From Bifidobacterium sp. ESL0745 (lineage in GTDB: Bacteria; Actinomycetota; Actinomycetes; Actinomycetales; Bifidobacteriaceae): a stretch of DNA of 64,000 bases. The notes under the pieces were generated by a model. That model saw only the letters and a list, made by a program, of their open reading frames with translations, was not told where the DNA came from and made no database searches. The stretch covers positions 248,001 through 312,000 of the forward strand of contig NZ_JAQTHX010000002.1 of assembly GCF_029433335.1 (NCBI RefSeq). Reading direction: 5' to 3'. The translations under genes and the position numbers were made by a program. This document shows positions 1 to 8,601 of this stretch, piece after piece. Numbering within the stretch: the stretch's first letter is position 1; each line of letters starts with the position of its first letter.

Positions 1-1855
1 TGTCGGTTTCAGAATCGTCCGTTTCGGAGCCATCCGTTGTGGAATCACCGGTTTCGGGCGTATCTGGCGGATCGGGTATGCCGAAGTTTTCGGGGATTCC
101 GGCGTCTTCGATCGCTTCGGTGCTGTCGGTGGCGTTGGTGTCGTCGGCTGTGTGTTCCGTATTTCCGGCGTTTGCGCCGCCGGGGAGCTTGATGCCGAGC
201 TTGCCGGCCAATGAGCGGGCGATCGGCATCAGTTCGCGCGTGCGAAGCACCCACAGTGTACCGATATAGAGCACGACGATCACGATGGCGAGCACGCAGC
301 AGACGCCCACGGCCTGGAACCAGTTCATGTGGCCGCCGCGCACGCCCGAACCGGGGTCGATATCGGCGTGGAACAGCGCGTAGACCGGGTAGCGCAGGAG
401 CAGGCCGCCGGCAATGGCGACCAGCGCGGCGACGATGCCTTTGGTATAGGTTGCCGTAATACGTTTGCCGTCGATGTCGTCGTTGAAACGTTTGCGAATC
501 ATCACCAGCAGCAGAGGGAACGCGCCGACGTAGCTGAACGAGATCGAGAACGCCATCAGCGAGGCCCAGTTGAACGGCGAGATGAACAGCCCGCCGATCA
601 GCAGGATCGCGACCTGGATGCCGTTCTGTAATACAATGAAGAGGAACGGGTGATAGCCGTCCTCGAAGGCGTAGAACGTGCGCTGGATGAGCAGGTAGGC
701 CGAGGAAATCGGCAGGCTCAGCGACAAAAGGCTCATCGGTCCGGCCATCAGTATGGCTTCTTTGACGCTTACGCTCGGCAGCAGCGCCAGGGCGATCGGC
801 GTGGGTATGACCACGAAGACGGCCGTGAAGAACGCCATCATCAGCCACACGTTGCGCAGTGATTCGCTCAGGTCGTTGCGTGCGCCGGGAATGTCGTGAT
901 CGGCGATGGCCTTGGCGATTTTCGGGAAGACGGCCGTGGCCACCGAGACGGCGATCAGCGAATACGGCAGGATGTAAATGGTGTAGGCGTTCTGGTACGA
1001 GGCGTTGCCGGCGATATCGAACTGGCTGATATGCTGCGCCGCGGCGGCCTTTTCGGGGGCGCTGGTCAGCTGACGGGTATTGATGATGTTGGCGATCTGG
1101 CCGACGAGGACGATGCCGAGGCTCCATGCCGCCACCGGACCCATCGAGCGCAGGCCGATGCCGCGGACGCCCCAGCTCGGGCGGTAATGGATGCCGATGC
1201 GGAAAAGCGGAACGAACAGGATCAGCGCTTGGAAGGCCACGCCGAGCGTCCATGTGCCGGCGGTCAGGGCCATCTTGTCCGGCGTCCAATAGCCCAGCGG
1301 CTGGTGGCTTGCGCGGCCGAACATCAGAATGAACACGGTGAAGCCGATGCAGCTGATGACGTTGGCGCCCACCGAGCTCCAGGCGTAGGTGCCGAAGTGG
1401 TCTTTCGCCGCCAGAATCTGGCCGATGACCGTGTAAAGCCCGTAGAAGAAGATCTGCGGGACGCACCAGAAGGTGAACGAGGTGGAAAGTGCCATCATAT
1501 CCGGCCCCGCGTGCACGTAAAGCTTCACGAGCAGGGGGGTGAGCGCCGCGACCAGGGCGGTGATGCCGGCCAGCAGCACGATGGCGAAGGTGATGAGCTT
1601 GTTGAGCCGGTCTTCGGCGTCCTTGGCCTTGAGCGTCCGCACGATCTGCGGAACGAGCACGGCGTTGAAGATGCCGCCGGAAACCAGCGTGAAGACGACC
1701 TGCGGAATGGTGGAACCCGCCTGGTAGGCGTTCGCCGCAAGACCTGTGGTGCCGAGGGCGGCCGCCAGCAGAATCGTGCGGATCTGGCCGGTGACGCGGC
1801 TTGCCGCGGTGCCCACGGCCATGACCATGGAATTGTGACCTACAGAAGAACTCAT
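1..1855 (-). CDS. murJ: Lipid II flippase MurJ (MviN family), 3' end cut by window edge
   Basis: Reading from an ATG at 1855 gives about 618 codons of a polytopic membrane protein that runs off the left edge. The N-terminus is followed by many hydrophobic segments with the MviN/MurJ pattern, such as GTTGLAANAYQAGSTIPQ near residues 40-57 and the later ILPYSLIAVSVATAVFPKIA. MurJ flips lipid II across the membrane for peptidoglycan synthesis. After the last membrane segment there is a long T/D/E-rich tail, so the protein probably has a cytoplasmic C-terminal extension like other actinobacterial members. Its ATG overlaps the TGA of the upstream DUF6049 gene by four bases (ATGA), so the two are translationally coupled. 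The family assignment is firm; the true C-terminus is outside the window. Confidence 0.93.
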   Translation of the reverse strand, partial: MSSSVGHNSMVMAVGTAASRVTGQIRTILLAAALGTTGLAANAYQAGSTIPQVVFTLVSGGIFNAVLVPQIVRTLKAKDAEDRLNKLITFAIVLLAGITALVAALTPLLVKLYVHAGPDMMALSTSFTFWCVPQIFFYGLYTVIGQILAAKDHFGTYAWSSVGANVISCIGFTVFILMFGRASHQPLGYWTPDKMALTAGTWTLGVAFQALILFVPLFRIGIHYRPSWGVRGIGLRSMGPVAAWSLGIVLVGQIANIINTRQLTSAPEKAAAAQHISQFDIAGNASYQNAYTIYILPYSLIAVSVATAVFPKIAKAIADHDIPGARNDLSESLRNVWLMMAFFTAVFVVIPTPIALALLPSVSVKEAILMAGPMSLLSLSLPISSAYLLIQRTFYAFEDGYHPFLFIVLQNGIQVAILLIGGLFISPFNWASLMAFSISFSYVGAFPLLLVMIRKRFNDDIDGKRITATYTKGIVAALVAIAGGLLLRYPVYALFHADIDPGSGVRGGHMNWFQAVGVCCVLAIVIVVLYIGTLWVLRTRELMPIARSLAGKLGIKLPGGANAGNTEHTADDTNATDSTEAIEDAGIPENFGIPDPPDTPETGDSTTDGSETDDSETD

Positions 1856-4800
1856 TCGTCAGGATCTTTCTTACGGTTGAATTGGCGCCAAAGGCCGATA
1901 ACCCCCAGGACCAGCGCGATGGCTATGAAAATGATGCCGCTCATGTCGCTCAAGCGCAAGGTGCTGGTGATGCGTGTCGACTGCGGGGTGGAGAACGCGT
2001 CTCCCTTGCGGTCGGTGAGCGTCAGGTGCGCTATGGCTGTGCCGGACGTCGAAACGCGCACGTTGAACGTGGTTTGCGCTTCGCTTCGGGCGGGGATGGA
2101 AAGGGTGACGAATCGCGTCGTGACGATTTCCATTGAGTTAGAAAGCGACGAGATTTTCACCGTGACGGGGTAAGGGTGATTGTTGCTTACCGTCACCGGC
2201 ATTTTCGCAGACTCGCTTAAAACGGTAATGGATTCCGAAGGCGTGATCGCGACGCCGTTCATCAGCTGGTTGGCCAGGTTTTGGGCGCTCGCGCTCATGT
2301 TTTTGGCGAGGGCGTCGCTGGCGGAAAGCGCATGTAGCGCGATGGCGTTGTGCAATGAGGTGATGGCGTCGATCCAATCGCAGCCGTCTTTCGAGCGTTT
2401 CGCGGTGGCGTCCGCGTCTTGGCGGGCGAGGGCCTGCGCGTCGCCGGTGTCCGTCTTGCTGCCTTTGGGGTTATTGGAGTTGCCATTGGCCCCGCCGCTG
2501 CCGTTATTGGTATTTGAGGATGACGACGGCGACGATTTTCCCGGGTTACTTGTATTGCCGGATTGATTGCTCTTTTGATTTTGCGGTGTCGAAGCGCCAT
2601 TGGTTCCATTGGCATCGGTTGATGTACCGGGTTTGTCAGTGTTATTGAAATCTCCCGATGCGCCCCCTCCACCAAAATCTCCCGCACCGCCGAACTTGTT
2701 GGAATCGCCGGATTTATCCGATTTGTTCGACTTTCCTGACGTCCCCGCTTCTGTGGACGAGTCCTCTGAGGACTGGTCAAGAATGGAGGAATTGAACCGG
2801 TCGACGTCGTTTTTGCTGGCAACGAGGCTGGAAAGCGTCTGCTTGATGAGCCGCAACGACGAGGCGTGGATGTCAGACGAATCCGGCACCATGTTCGCGG
2901 CACGTTGGCCGGAAAGGTAGGTTTTGGCCTGGTCGAGTTCACTGAGGTTGCGCAGGCTGAGCCAAGGTGCCTGTTCCAGCGTCTGCATCAGGGTGTCGGC
3001 TTCCTGGGCATTGTTTTCGGAATTGACGGCGGAAGTGCCGAAGCAGACCAGCAGGTTGCGCGTGGCGTAGGGGCTTTCCATCTGATAGAACGCGCTTTGT
3101 GCCATGAACCGCGCCAATCTGCCGGCTGCGCTCGATTCGCCGTCCACGCTTTTATCGGTGGCCTTGCCCTCGGCCAGCCTGCTCAGCTCGTCCTGCGCGG
3201 TGAACACAGTGACGTCGCCGGCGGAAGTGCGGATGGTGTATTTGCCCGTGTGGATGGTGGAATTGGTGCTGTCGGCGGTGCTGCTGGGTTCGGGGGCGAT
3301 GACGGTGGAATACCCCTGCTGCTTGGCCGTTTGCAATGAATCCATGGTCCATTGTCCGCGTCCGGGCCAAGCGTAGGCGGTCGGATTCGCGTTCGGGTCT
3401 CCCAGCGCCTTACGGTATTGTTTGATCGAAGCATCAGCAGTCCACGTTTTGGTGGCGGCCCCGGCTTTTTCATACGAGGACTCGTCGTTCAATGCGGAGT
3501 ATGTGGTGATATCGAAATTGCCGGGTTGCATAATGCCGGCAGATTTCGGCGGTATGGCAAGGTTTTGCGCCAACGTCGGATCGGCGATGACCTGCAGTCC
3601 CGGATGCTTGGTCACCAATTGCTCGGCGGTCTGGGAAAGTTTGTGCGTACCTGAATTTTTTTTGTCGTTGCCACCGGTGGCGTTGGTCAGCATGGAATTG
3701 ACGATGGCATCGTTGCCAGCGCTGTTGTCATTGCCGTTTTGCGCGGTGCCGCTTGTGGTCGTAGGGGTTTTTGCGACGTCGCTATCCCCCGTGGTCAAGA
3801 ATTTATTGAGTTTATCGTTGTCGACCTGCCAGTTGTCACCGGTCAGCGGCATGACCATCGTGATGTCCATTGGCGGGGTGTTGGCGGTGTTAAGGCCATC
3901 GCTGGAACGGGTGAGGAACGTGTGGGTGGTGTTGACGTACGTTGTCTGGGAATTCGATTTCGTTCCGTCATCGCTGGTCGTATTTTCGGGGAACGAATAA
4001 TCGATGCGCACCGGTTTCGGACCCCAGGAAAGCATGTTTTTCAAGCTTGGCTGGTCAGAGTTCATGTCGATGGAAACGCTGACCTTCTCGTCTTTCTCGA
4101 TTTGCGGTACCGGGACCTGACCCAGCTGGTTGGGAACTTGGATCCGCGAATTTCCCTGGGCCCATTGCTGTAACTCCGAGCGGGAGGCGAACGTGTAATA
4201 ATCGTTGGCGCTTACCGTAAACGTGCCTTGGACGATGGTGTCGTTGCTGGTGTTTTTGATGGTGGCCTTGAGGTGGTAGCCCGAAGTGGCCGTGACTACG
4301 GGCGTCGAAGCGATAATGGTGACTTCGGCGTCGTCTCGCGCCTTTTTGCTGTTTTTGGCAGCGGTAGCGGAGGTCGTGTCGCTTTGGGAATTGCTGTTGT
4401 CATTGTTATTGCTGCTGTTGTTGGACTGCGTTGACTTTCGAGACGACGAAGAAGAAGACGAGGACGACGAATTTGAGGAAGATGACGAAGACGAGGTACT
4501 GGGGTTTGAGGATCGCGTTGAAGGGGAAGTCTGCTGAAGCGTGGTTCCGGTTTTGCCCGGCGTATTCTGCTGTGTAGGCGCAGGCTGGGCTGGCGTCGCC
4601 GGCTTGGCCGGTTCGGTGTTGGAAGAATCACTTGGCGTGGAAGGGTTGGCCGGAGTAGGTGATGTGCCTGAATTCCCTGGATTGGCTGGCGTCGTATTCG
4701 TAGTGGTATCGGTAGGCGGATTGGTTGCCGTGGAATCCACCGCGATCGCTGCGTTCGGCGAGAACATCAGCGCGCACGCGCACACCAAGGCGACGACGGA

Positions 4801-4926
4801 CGAAACAATCGCCGAAATCCGGGTGGAGATGGGCGATTGCTCGTGGTGCGTATTGCCGTCGGGGACGCAGGAGTGCCAGTGGTTCAACCTTCTGCCTGCC
4901 TGTTCAGTTTCTTGGCGTAAAGCCAC
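1852..4926 (-). CDS. DUF6049-type secreted protein, membrane-anchored at the C-terminus
   Basis: About 1,024 residues. A hydrophobic segment (residues about 39-55) ends in AIA-VDS and looks like a signal peptide after an unusually long n-region. A P/T/S-rich linker and a poly-serine tract (about 140-162) follow, then a large extracellular domain, a second G/S/N-rich low-complexity stretch (about 700-810), and a C-terminal membrane helix with the basic tail RKKDPDE. Actinobacteria often carry a DUF6049 protein between a NUDIX hydrolase and murJ, as here; the function is unknown but the position suggests cell-envelope assembly. The start is uncertain. ATG 4926 overlaps the NUDIX gene by 43 bp, while a TTG at 4887 overlaps the NUDIX stop as TTGA but has its purine-rich site too close. 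The low-complexity tracts are far richer than the flanking enzymes. Confidence 0.8.
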   Translation of the reverse strand: MALRQETEQAGRRLNHWHSCVPDGNTHHEQSPISTRISAIVSSVVALVCACALMFSPNAAIAVDSTATNPPTDTTTNTTPANPGNSGTSPTPANPSTPSDSSNTEPAKPATPAQPAPTQQNTPGKTGTTLQQTSPSTRSSNPSTSSSSSSSNSSSSSSSSSSRKSTQSNNSSNNNDNSNSQSDTTSATAAKNSKKARDDAEVTIIASTPVVTATSGYHLKATIKNTSNDTIVQGTFTVSANDYYTFASRSELQQWAQGNSRIQVPNQLGQVPVPQIEKDEKVSVSIDMNSDQPSLKNMLSWGPKPVRIDYSFPENTTSDDGTKSNSQTTYVNTTHTFLTRSSDGLNTANTPPMDITMVMPLTGDNWQVDNDKLNKFLTTGDSDVAKTPTTTSGTAQNGNDNSAGNDAIVNSMLTNATGGNDKKNSGTHKLSQTAEQLVTKHPGLQVIADPTLAQNLAIPPKSAGIMQPGNFDITTYSALNDESSYEKAGAATKTWTADASIKQYRKALGDPNANPTAYAWPGRGQWTMDSLQTAKQQGYSTVIAPEPSSTADSTNSTIHTGKYTIRTSAGDVTVFTAQDELSRLAEGKATDKSVDGESSAAGRLARFMAQSAFYQMESPYATRNLLVCFGTSAVNSENNAQEADTLMQTLEQAPWLSLRNLSELDQAKTYLSGQRAANMVPDSSDIHASSLRLIKQTLSSLVASKNDVDRFNSSILDQSSEDSSTEAGTSGKSNKSDKSGDSNKFGGAGDFGGGGASGDFNNTDKPGTSTDANGTNGASTPQNQKSNQSGNTSNPGKSSPSSSSNTNNGSGGANGNSNNPKGSKTDTGDAQALARQDADATAKRSKDGCDWIDAITSLHNAIALHALSASDALAKNMSASAQNLANQLMNGVAITPSESITVLSESAKMPVTVSNNHPYPVTVKISSLSNSMEIVTTRFVTLSIPARSEAQTTFNVRVSTSGTAIAHLTLTDRKGDAFSTPQSTRITSTLRLSDMSGIIFIAIALVLGVIGLWRQFNRKKDPDE

Positions 4927-5540
4927 GCGATTTTACGTTCGTTAGGATAGCTCAGCACATTGTCAAGGTCATCGAAATCCACCCAAATGGCGTCTTCGGC
5001 CTCATGATCAGGGTCGCCCTCCACTGTCAGGTGGCCGCCAATCTGGCGTAATGCAAAGTGATGGACCAGCTTGTGGACGCGCTCGGACTGGCCGGTGAAC
5101 CAATAGTCGATGGTGGCGATGGAATCGACGACCTCGCCCAATATACCGGTCTCCTCGTGTACCTCGCGTACTGCGGTTTCCTCCGGTGTCTCGCCCTTTT
5201 CGATATGCCCTTTCGGCAGGCACCACTCAAGGTGACCGCTGCGCGAATGGCGGGCGATGAGCGCGACGCGGTTGCGGTCGTCGAAAATCAAGCCGCCGGC
5301 TGAATACTCGCGGGCCACCGGCAGTTCCTGGGCGTCGAGCGTGGCGAATTTGGTCGGGCCGTGGACGCTGCGGTGATGCGGCATCATCCTCGGCGTCGGC
5401 GCCCCGTCCGGTTCGATGAAACGGACGATATGTTCCTCGGACTGGGAGGTATAAAGCAGTTTGTCTTCTTTGTGCCCGTTTTGGGCATGGTCACCCGAGG
5501 CATTGGCTATCATGCGAGCCAGGTCTGCGGGCGTTATCAT
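4884..5540 (-). CDS. NUDIX hydrolase
   Basis: 218 residues starting MITPADLARMI. The NUDIX box is complete: G-H-I-E-K-G-E-T-P-E-E-T-A-V-R-E-V-H-E-E-T-G-I matches GX5EX7REUXEEXGU. Family members cleave nucleoside diphosphates linked to another moiety, using Mg2+ held by the box glutamates; the substrate cannot be read from the sequence. About 85 residues precede the catalytic fold, beginning with a short helical segment. An in-frame ATG lies 19 codons upstream (5597), but the ITPADLARMI start fits family N-termini better. It is the first gene of a minus-strand run with the DUF6049 gene and murJ, overlapping the former, so co-transcription is likely. Confidence 0.88.
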   Translation of the reverse strand: MITPADLARMIANASGDHAQNGHKEDKLLYTSQSEEHIVRFIEPDGAPTPRMMPHHRSVHGPTKFATLDAQELPVAREYSAGGLIFDDRNRVALIARHSRSGHLEWCLPKGHIEKGETPEETAVREVHEETGILGEVVDSIATIDYWFTGQSERVHKLVHHFALRQIGGHLTVEGDPDHEAEDAIWVDFDDLDNVLSYPNERKIAWLYAKKLNRQAEG

Positions 5541-5597
5541 ACACTCCAGCTTACTCAGAAGGATGTGCAGGTAGGGTAACGGGATTACAAAGGGCAC

Positions 5598-5836
5598 AAA
5601 ACCGGCCTGAATCGGGTTGACGGGATTGGTGTGGCTTTACGTGTATTCGGCGACAGCAACGGTTGCTGTCGTTTGCTGCCATTAAGAGATGACCGTTACT
5701 TCATTATTTGTGCTTCGTTGATCCCTCTAACGGGTCAATCCTGCCTCCAGACATACATAATTCCGATTAAAAACATGCGAAGAGTGGCAGGGGTGACCCA
5801 TTAGAGGCATCAGGAAACGGAGTGTATTGCTTAAAA
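5598..5836. other. Intergenic stretch with a 21-bp perfect palindrome
   Basis: The 239 bases between the NUDIX start and the surface-protein stop hold no convincing gene. Positions 5651-5671 form a perfect inverted repeat (CGACAGCAAC, a central G, GTTGCTGTCG). It lies about 110 bp upstream of the NUDIX start and has no T-run on either side. That makes an operator or an RNA hairpin more likely than a classical terminator, but this is inference from symmetry alone. Confidence 0.5.
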
Positions 5837-8302
5837 TTAACGGTTCCTGTACCTGTTGCGATTGAGTAAAACGGAAGTAATGCACGAGGCGATGATGCCA
5901 AGGACGATAAGCGCCGCCAGGAAGTCTTGCCAGTGCCCGCCCGTGAGCGGGATACTTGCGACTGTCGGCGGTGCTATGTGATCAGTGACGGTGACAGTGA
6001 CGGGGCTACTGACGTTGCCTGCGGAGTCGGTAGCGGTAATGATCACCGTGGTGCCTGAAGCATGTCCTGTATTGTTAATTGACCACTTGCCATCAGAATC
6101 GGTGGTGGTGAGGCTGGATGCGCTGCCATCAGACCATACAGCCTTAATGGTGACGCCTTGCTCCGCTGGTCCGCCTTGCTTTTTATAGACGATGCCGGAA
6201 ACCGGAGTATTGATGAGGAATAACGTCTTACCTTGCATATCGATGACAGGTACGGTGGCATCTTTCCACTTCACATATAGGGTGGTGTCGCCCGCTTGCG
6301 GGTATATTGAAATCCCAGGAGTATAATCTGTGCCGTTTCCGTCCGCCGCTGTATTCCATCCGATGGCCTTGTAACCAGTCCTGGTTATTCCCCTAAGTAG
6401 TGGGATTATGATTGCGTTGACTCCTGCTGTCCCGTTAGCTGTAGGCGGTGTCGTTCCGGCGGTGGCATCATTGAGATTGTAGGTAAATGTGAACGTCCCT
6501 GTTTGCAACACATAAACACCCTGAGCGCGCCCGTTCGTCGTTTCGGCGGCGAGCTGTTCTTCGGTGCCTCTCCATGTAGGGTTTACCCCTCCCGGCAATC
6601 GCGTCCAAGTGCCGCTTCGCAAATTGGTTTTGTTGTTGCTCGGCAGCATCGTATTCGGACCGAGCTCTAAACGAATGAGATTATTTGCGCCATTAAAAAC
6701 CCCGTCCATCTTATAAAATTTAGTATAAATCTTGCTGGTGTCGAAGTTGGAGAGGTTGAGGCTGGTGAGTCCGCTGCAGCCGCTGAACATGCTGTTCATG
6801 TTGGTTGCGCTGCTGGTGTCGAAGTTGGAGAGGTTGAGGCTGGTGAGTCCGCTGCAGCCGCTGAACATGCTGCCCATGTTGGTGACGCTGCTAGTGTCGA
6901 AGTTGGAGAGGTTGAGGCTGGTGAGTCCGCTGCAGTCTTGGAACATGTTGCCCATGTTGGTGACGCTGCTGGTGTCGAAGTTGGAGAGGTTGAGGCTGGT
7001 GAGTCCGCTGCAGCCGTAGAACATGTAGCCCATGTCGGTGACGCTGCTGGTGTCGAAGTTGGAGAGGTTGAGGCTGGTGAGTCCGCTGCAGCCGCTGAAC
7101 ATGTAGCCCATGTCGGTGACGCTGCTGGTGTCGAAGTTGGAGAGGTTGAGGCTGGTGAGTCCGCTGCAGCCGTAGAATATGCTGTTCATGTCGGTGACGC
7201 TGCTGGTGTCGAAGCTGGAGACGTCAAGGCTGGTGAGTCGGCTGCAGTTGCCGAATATGCTGTTCATGTCGGTGACGCTGCTGGTGTCGAAGCTGGAGAC
7301 GTCAAGGTTGGTGAGTCCGCCCATGTTAATGAACATGCGGTTCATGTTCGTGACTTTTGTGGTGTTGAAGTTGGAGAGGTTGAGGCTGGTGAGTCTGCTG
7401 CAGCTGCCGAACATGCGGCTCATGTTGGTGGCGCTGCTGGTGTTGAAGTTGGAGACGTCAAGGTTGGTGAGTCCGGTGACGTTGAAGAACATGTTGCTCA
7501 TGGTGGTGGCGTTGCTGGTGTTGAAGTTTGATGCATCAATGCTGGTGAGCTTGTCACAGTAGTAAAACATACATGATGCAGCTGTGTCTTCCAATGAGAG
7601 GGTCTTGCCGGGGACAATCGAAAACTGGCTTAAGTTACCCATCGCGCTGAACACTCCGTCGCTGTTGGAACGGTCAGGTTCTGCTTCTTTTGTGGCGGTT
7701 ATGGTCAGATTACCTTCAATGCTAATTTTTGTGATGTTCCTGTGGTTTAGGTTATGTTGGTCCCAAGGGATATTGGCTGTTCCTGTGGCTGGACGGATGT
7801 CTGGCGATTTGCCGCCGGAGATGTGGAGGATGCAACTTGAGTCAATGAACCATGTTGCGGTGCCCCATGTCGCTGGAGTTGTGGCTGTGCATGAGGTTTG
7901 CGGGCCGACAGTGGGTTGCTCGGTGGAATCTTCTTGGGGGGTGGGTATTGCGGTAGCGGCGTCATTGGACTTGTCTAGTTGATCGTCTTGGGGCTGGCTG
8001 GCCGATACAGGGGGACGGTTTGGTGCTGTTTTCTGTGTCTTGCCCAGATGCTTCGGTGTTTGAAGACTTTGAGGTGCCGGAAGCTGGTTTTGAAGCGTCG
8101 CTGGTAGGGGCGTTGATGTGGTTGTCTGCGTTTGCGGATGCGGCGGTATCGCCGGTTGGGTTTGTGGCGCTGTCTGTATTGTTTTTTCCGGATTGTCCGT
8201 TTCGGAGACGTTCGTGCCGGGTTGTGCCGCCTGCGTCAATACGGGGCTAAAGGCAAGTGCACAAGCAATGCCAATAACTATAGCCCTAAAAGCTGCACGC
8301 AT
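5837..8302 (-). CDS. BspA-like (DUF285) repeat surface protein
   Basis: About 821 residues from the ATG at 8302, chosen because GGAGA lies 6-7 bases upstream; ATGs at 8305, 8335 and 8440 are alternatives. The order is: a signal peptide (FRAIVIGIACALAFSPVLTQAAQ), a P/T/Q-rich linker, then about eleven 26-residue BspA/DUF285 leucine-rich repeats (LTSLNLSNFDTSSVTDMGYM pattern). An InlB-type B-repeat follows (FTFTYNLND to TTLYVKWK), then an Ig-like domain, and finally IPLTGG with a hydrophobic segment and a basic tail. The end resembles a sortase signal but has I instead of L in LPXTG. Such proteins usually bind host or microbial surfaces; the ligand is unknown. The gene is monocistronic. The near-identical inner repeats suggest recent expansion and possible length variation. 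Confidence 0.85.
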   Translation of the reverse strand: MRAAFRAIVIGIACALAFSPVLTQAAQPGTNVSETDNPEKTIQTAPQTQPAIPPHPQTQTTTSTPLPATLQNQLPAPQSLQTPKHLGKTQKTAPNRPPVSASQPQDDQLDKSNDAATAIPTPQEDSTEQPTVGPQTSCTATTPATWGTATWFIDSSCILHISGGKSPDIRPATGTANIPWDQHNLNHRNITKISIEGNLTITATKEAEPDRSNSDGVFSAMGNLSQFSIVPGKTLSLEDTAASCMFYYCDKLTSIDASNFNTSNATTMSNMFFNVTGLTNLDVSNFNTSSATNMSRMFGSCSRLTSLNLSNFNTTKVTNMNRMFINMGGLTNLDVSSFDTSSVTDMNSIFGNCSRLTSLDVSSFDTSSVTDMNSIFYGCSGLTSLNLSNFDTSSVTDMGYMFSGCSGLTSLNLSNFDTSSVTDMGYMFYGCSGLTSLNLSNFDTSSVTNMGNMFQDCSGLTSLNLSNFDTSSVTNMGSMFSGCSGLTSLNLSNFDTSSATNMNSMFSGCSGLTSLNLSNFDTSKIYTKFYKMDGVFNGANNLIRLELGPNTMLPSNNKTNLRSGTWTRLPGGVNPTWRGTEEQLAAETTNGRAQGVYVLQTGTFTFTYNLNDATAGTTPPTANGTAGVNAIIIPLLRGITRTGYKAIGWNTAADGNGTDYTPGISIYPQAGDTTLYVKWKDATVPVIDMQGKTLFLINTPVSGIVYKKQGGPAEQGVTIKAVWSDGSASSLTTTDSDGKWSINNTGHASGTTVIITATDSAGNVSSPVTVTVTDHIAPPTVASIPLTGGHWQDFLAALIVLGIIASCITSVLLNRNRYRNR
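6731..7556 (-). repeat. Tandem 78-bp coding repeats (about 10.5 copies)
   Basis: Each unit encodes 26 residues of the DUF285 leucine-rich repeat. The copies nearest the C-terminus (about 6735-7180) are almost identical at DNA level, for example GTCGAAGTTGGAGAGGTTGA recurring every 78 bp. The N-terminal-side copies (about 7200-7556) have diverged (NFNTSSATNM, SFDTSSVTDM). The gradient indicates that expansion happened recently at one end. It also produces long open frames on the opposite strand that are not genes. Confidence 0.9.
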
Positions 8303-8601
8303 CATTCGTCTCCGTATACGGTTGTTGTCTCTCATATCTCTACTTACTGGTGCATAGTGATTCCCGCCATCGGTCAACCGGTGTACTGCTCTATACCTTG
8401 CCGGAAACCCACACTTAAACCATATAATACAATGCAACATGGATATGAATTTAGTCTTTTCCTTATTGTTTCTCGATACTTTTAAGTAAATTTGATATTA
8501 TTGTCGAATAGGTGAAAACGAATAAATGATGCGGCTAATTGCGGGGGCAACGGTGACGGTATGCTGGAAGGCGCGTGAAATTCGAACGTTGGAGGCAAAT
8601 C

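Noticed and set aside
45-1466. Long arginine- and histidine-rich frame on the minus strand
   Set aside because: It is the out-of-frame shadow of murJ, which reads through the same strand in another frame with clear MviN motifs.
6732-7562. Overlapping plus-strand frames with regular repeats
   Set aside because: They mirror the 78-bp repeats of the BspA-like gene; the repeat length is a multiple of three, so every frame stays open.
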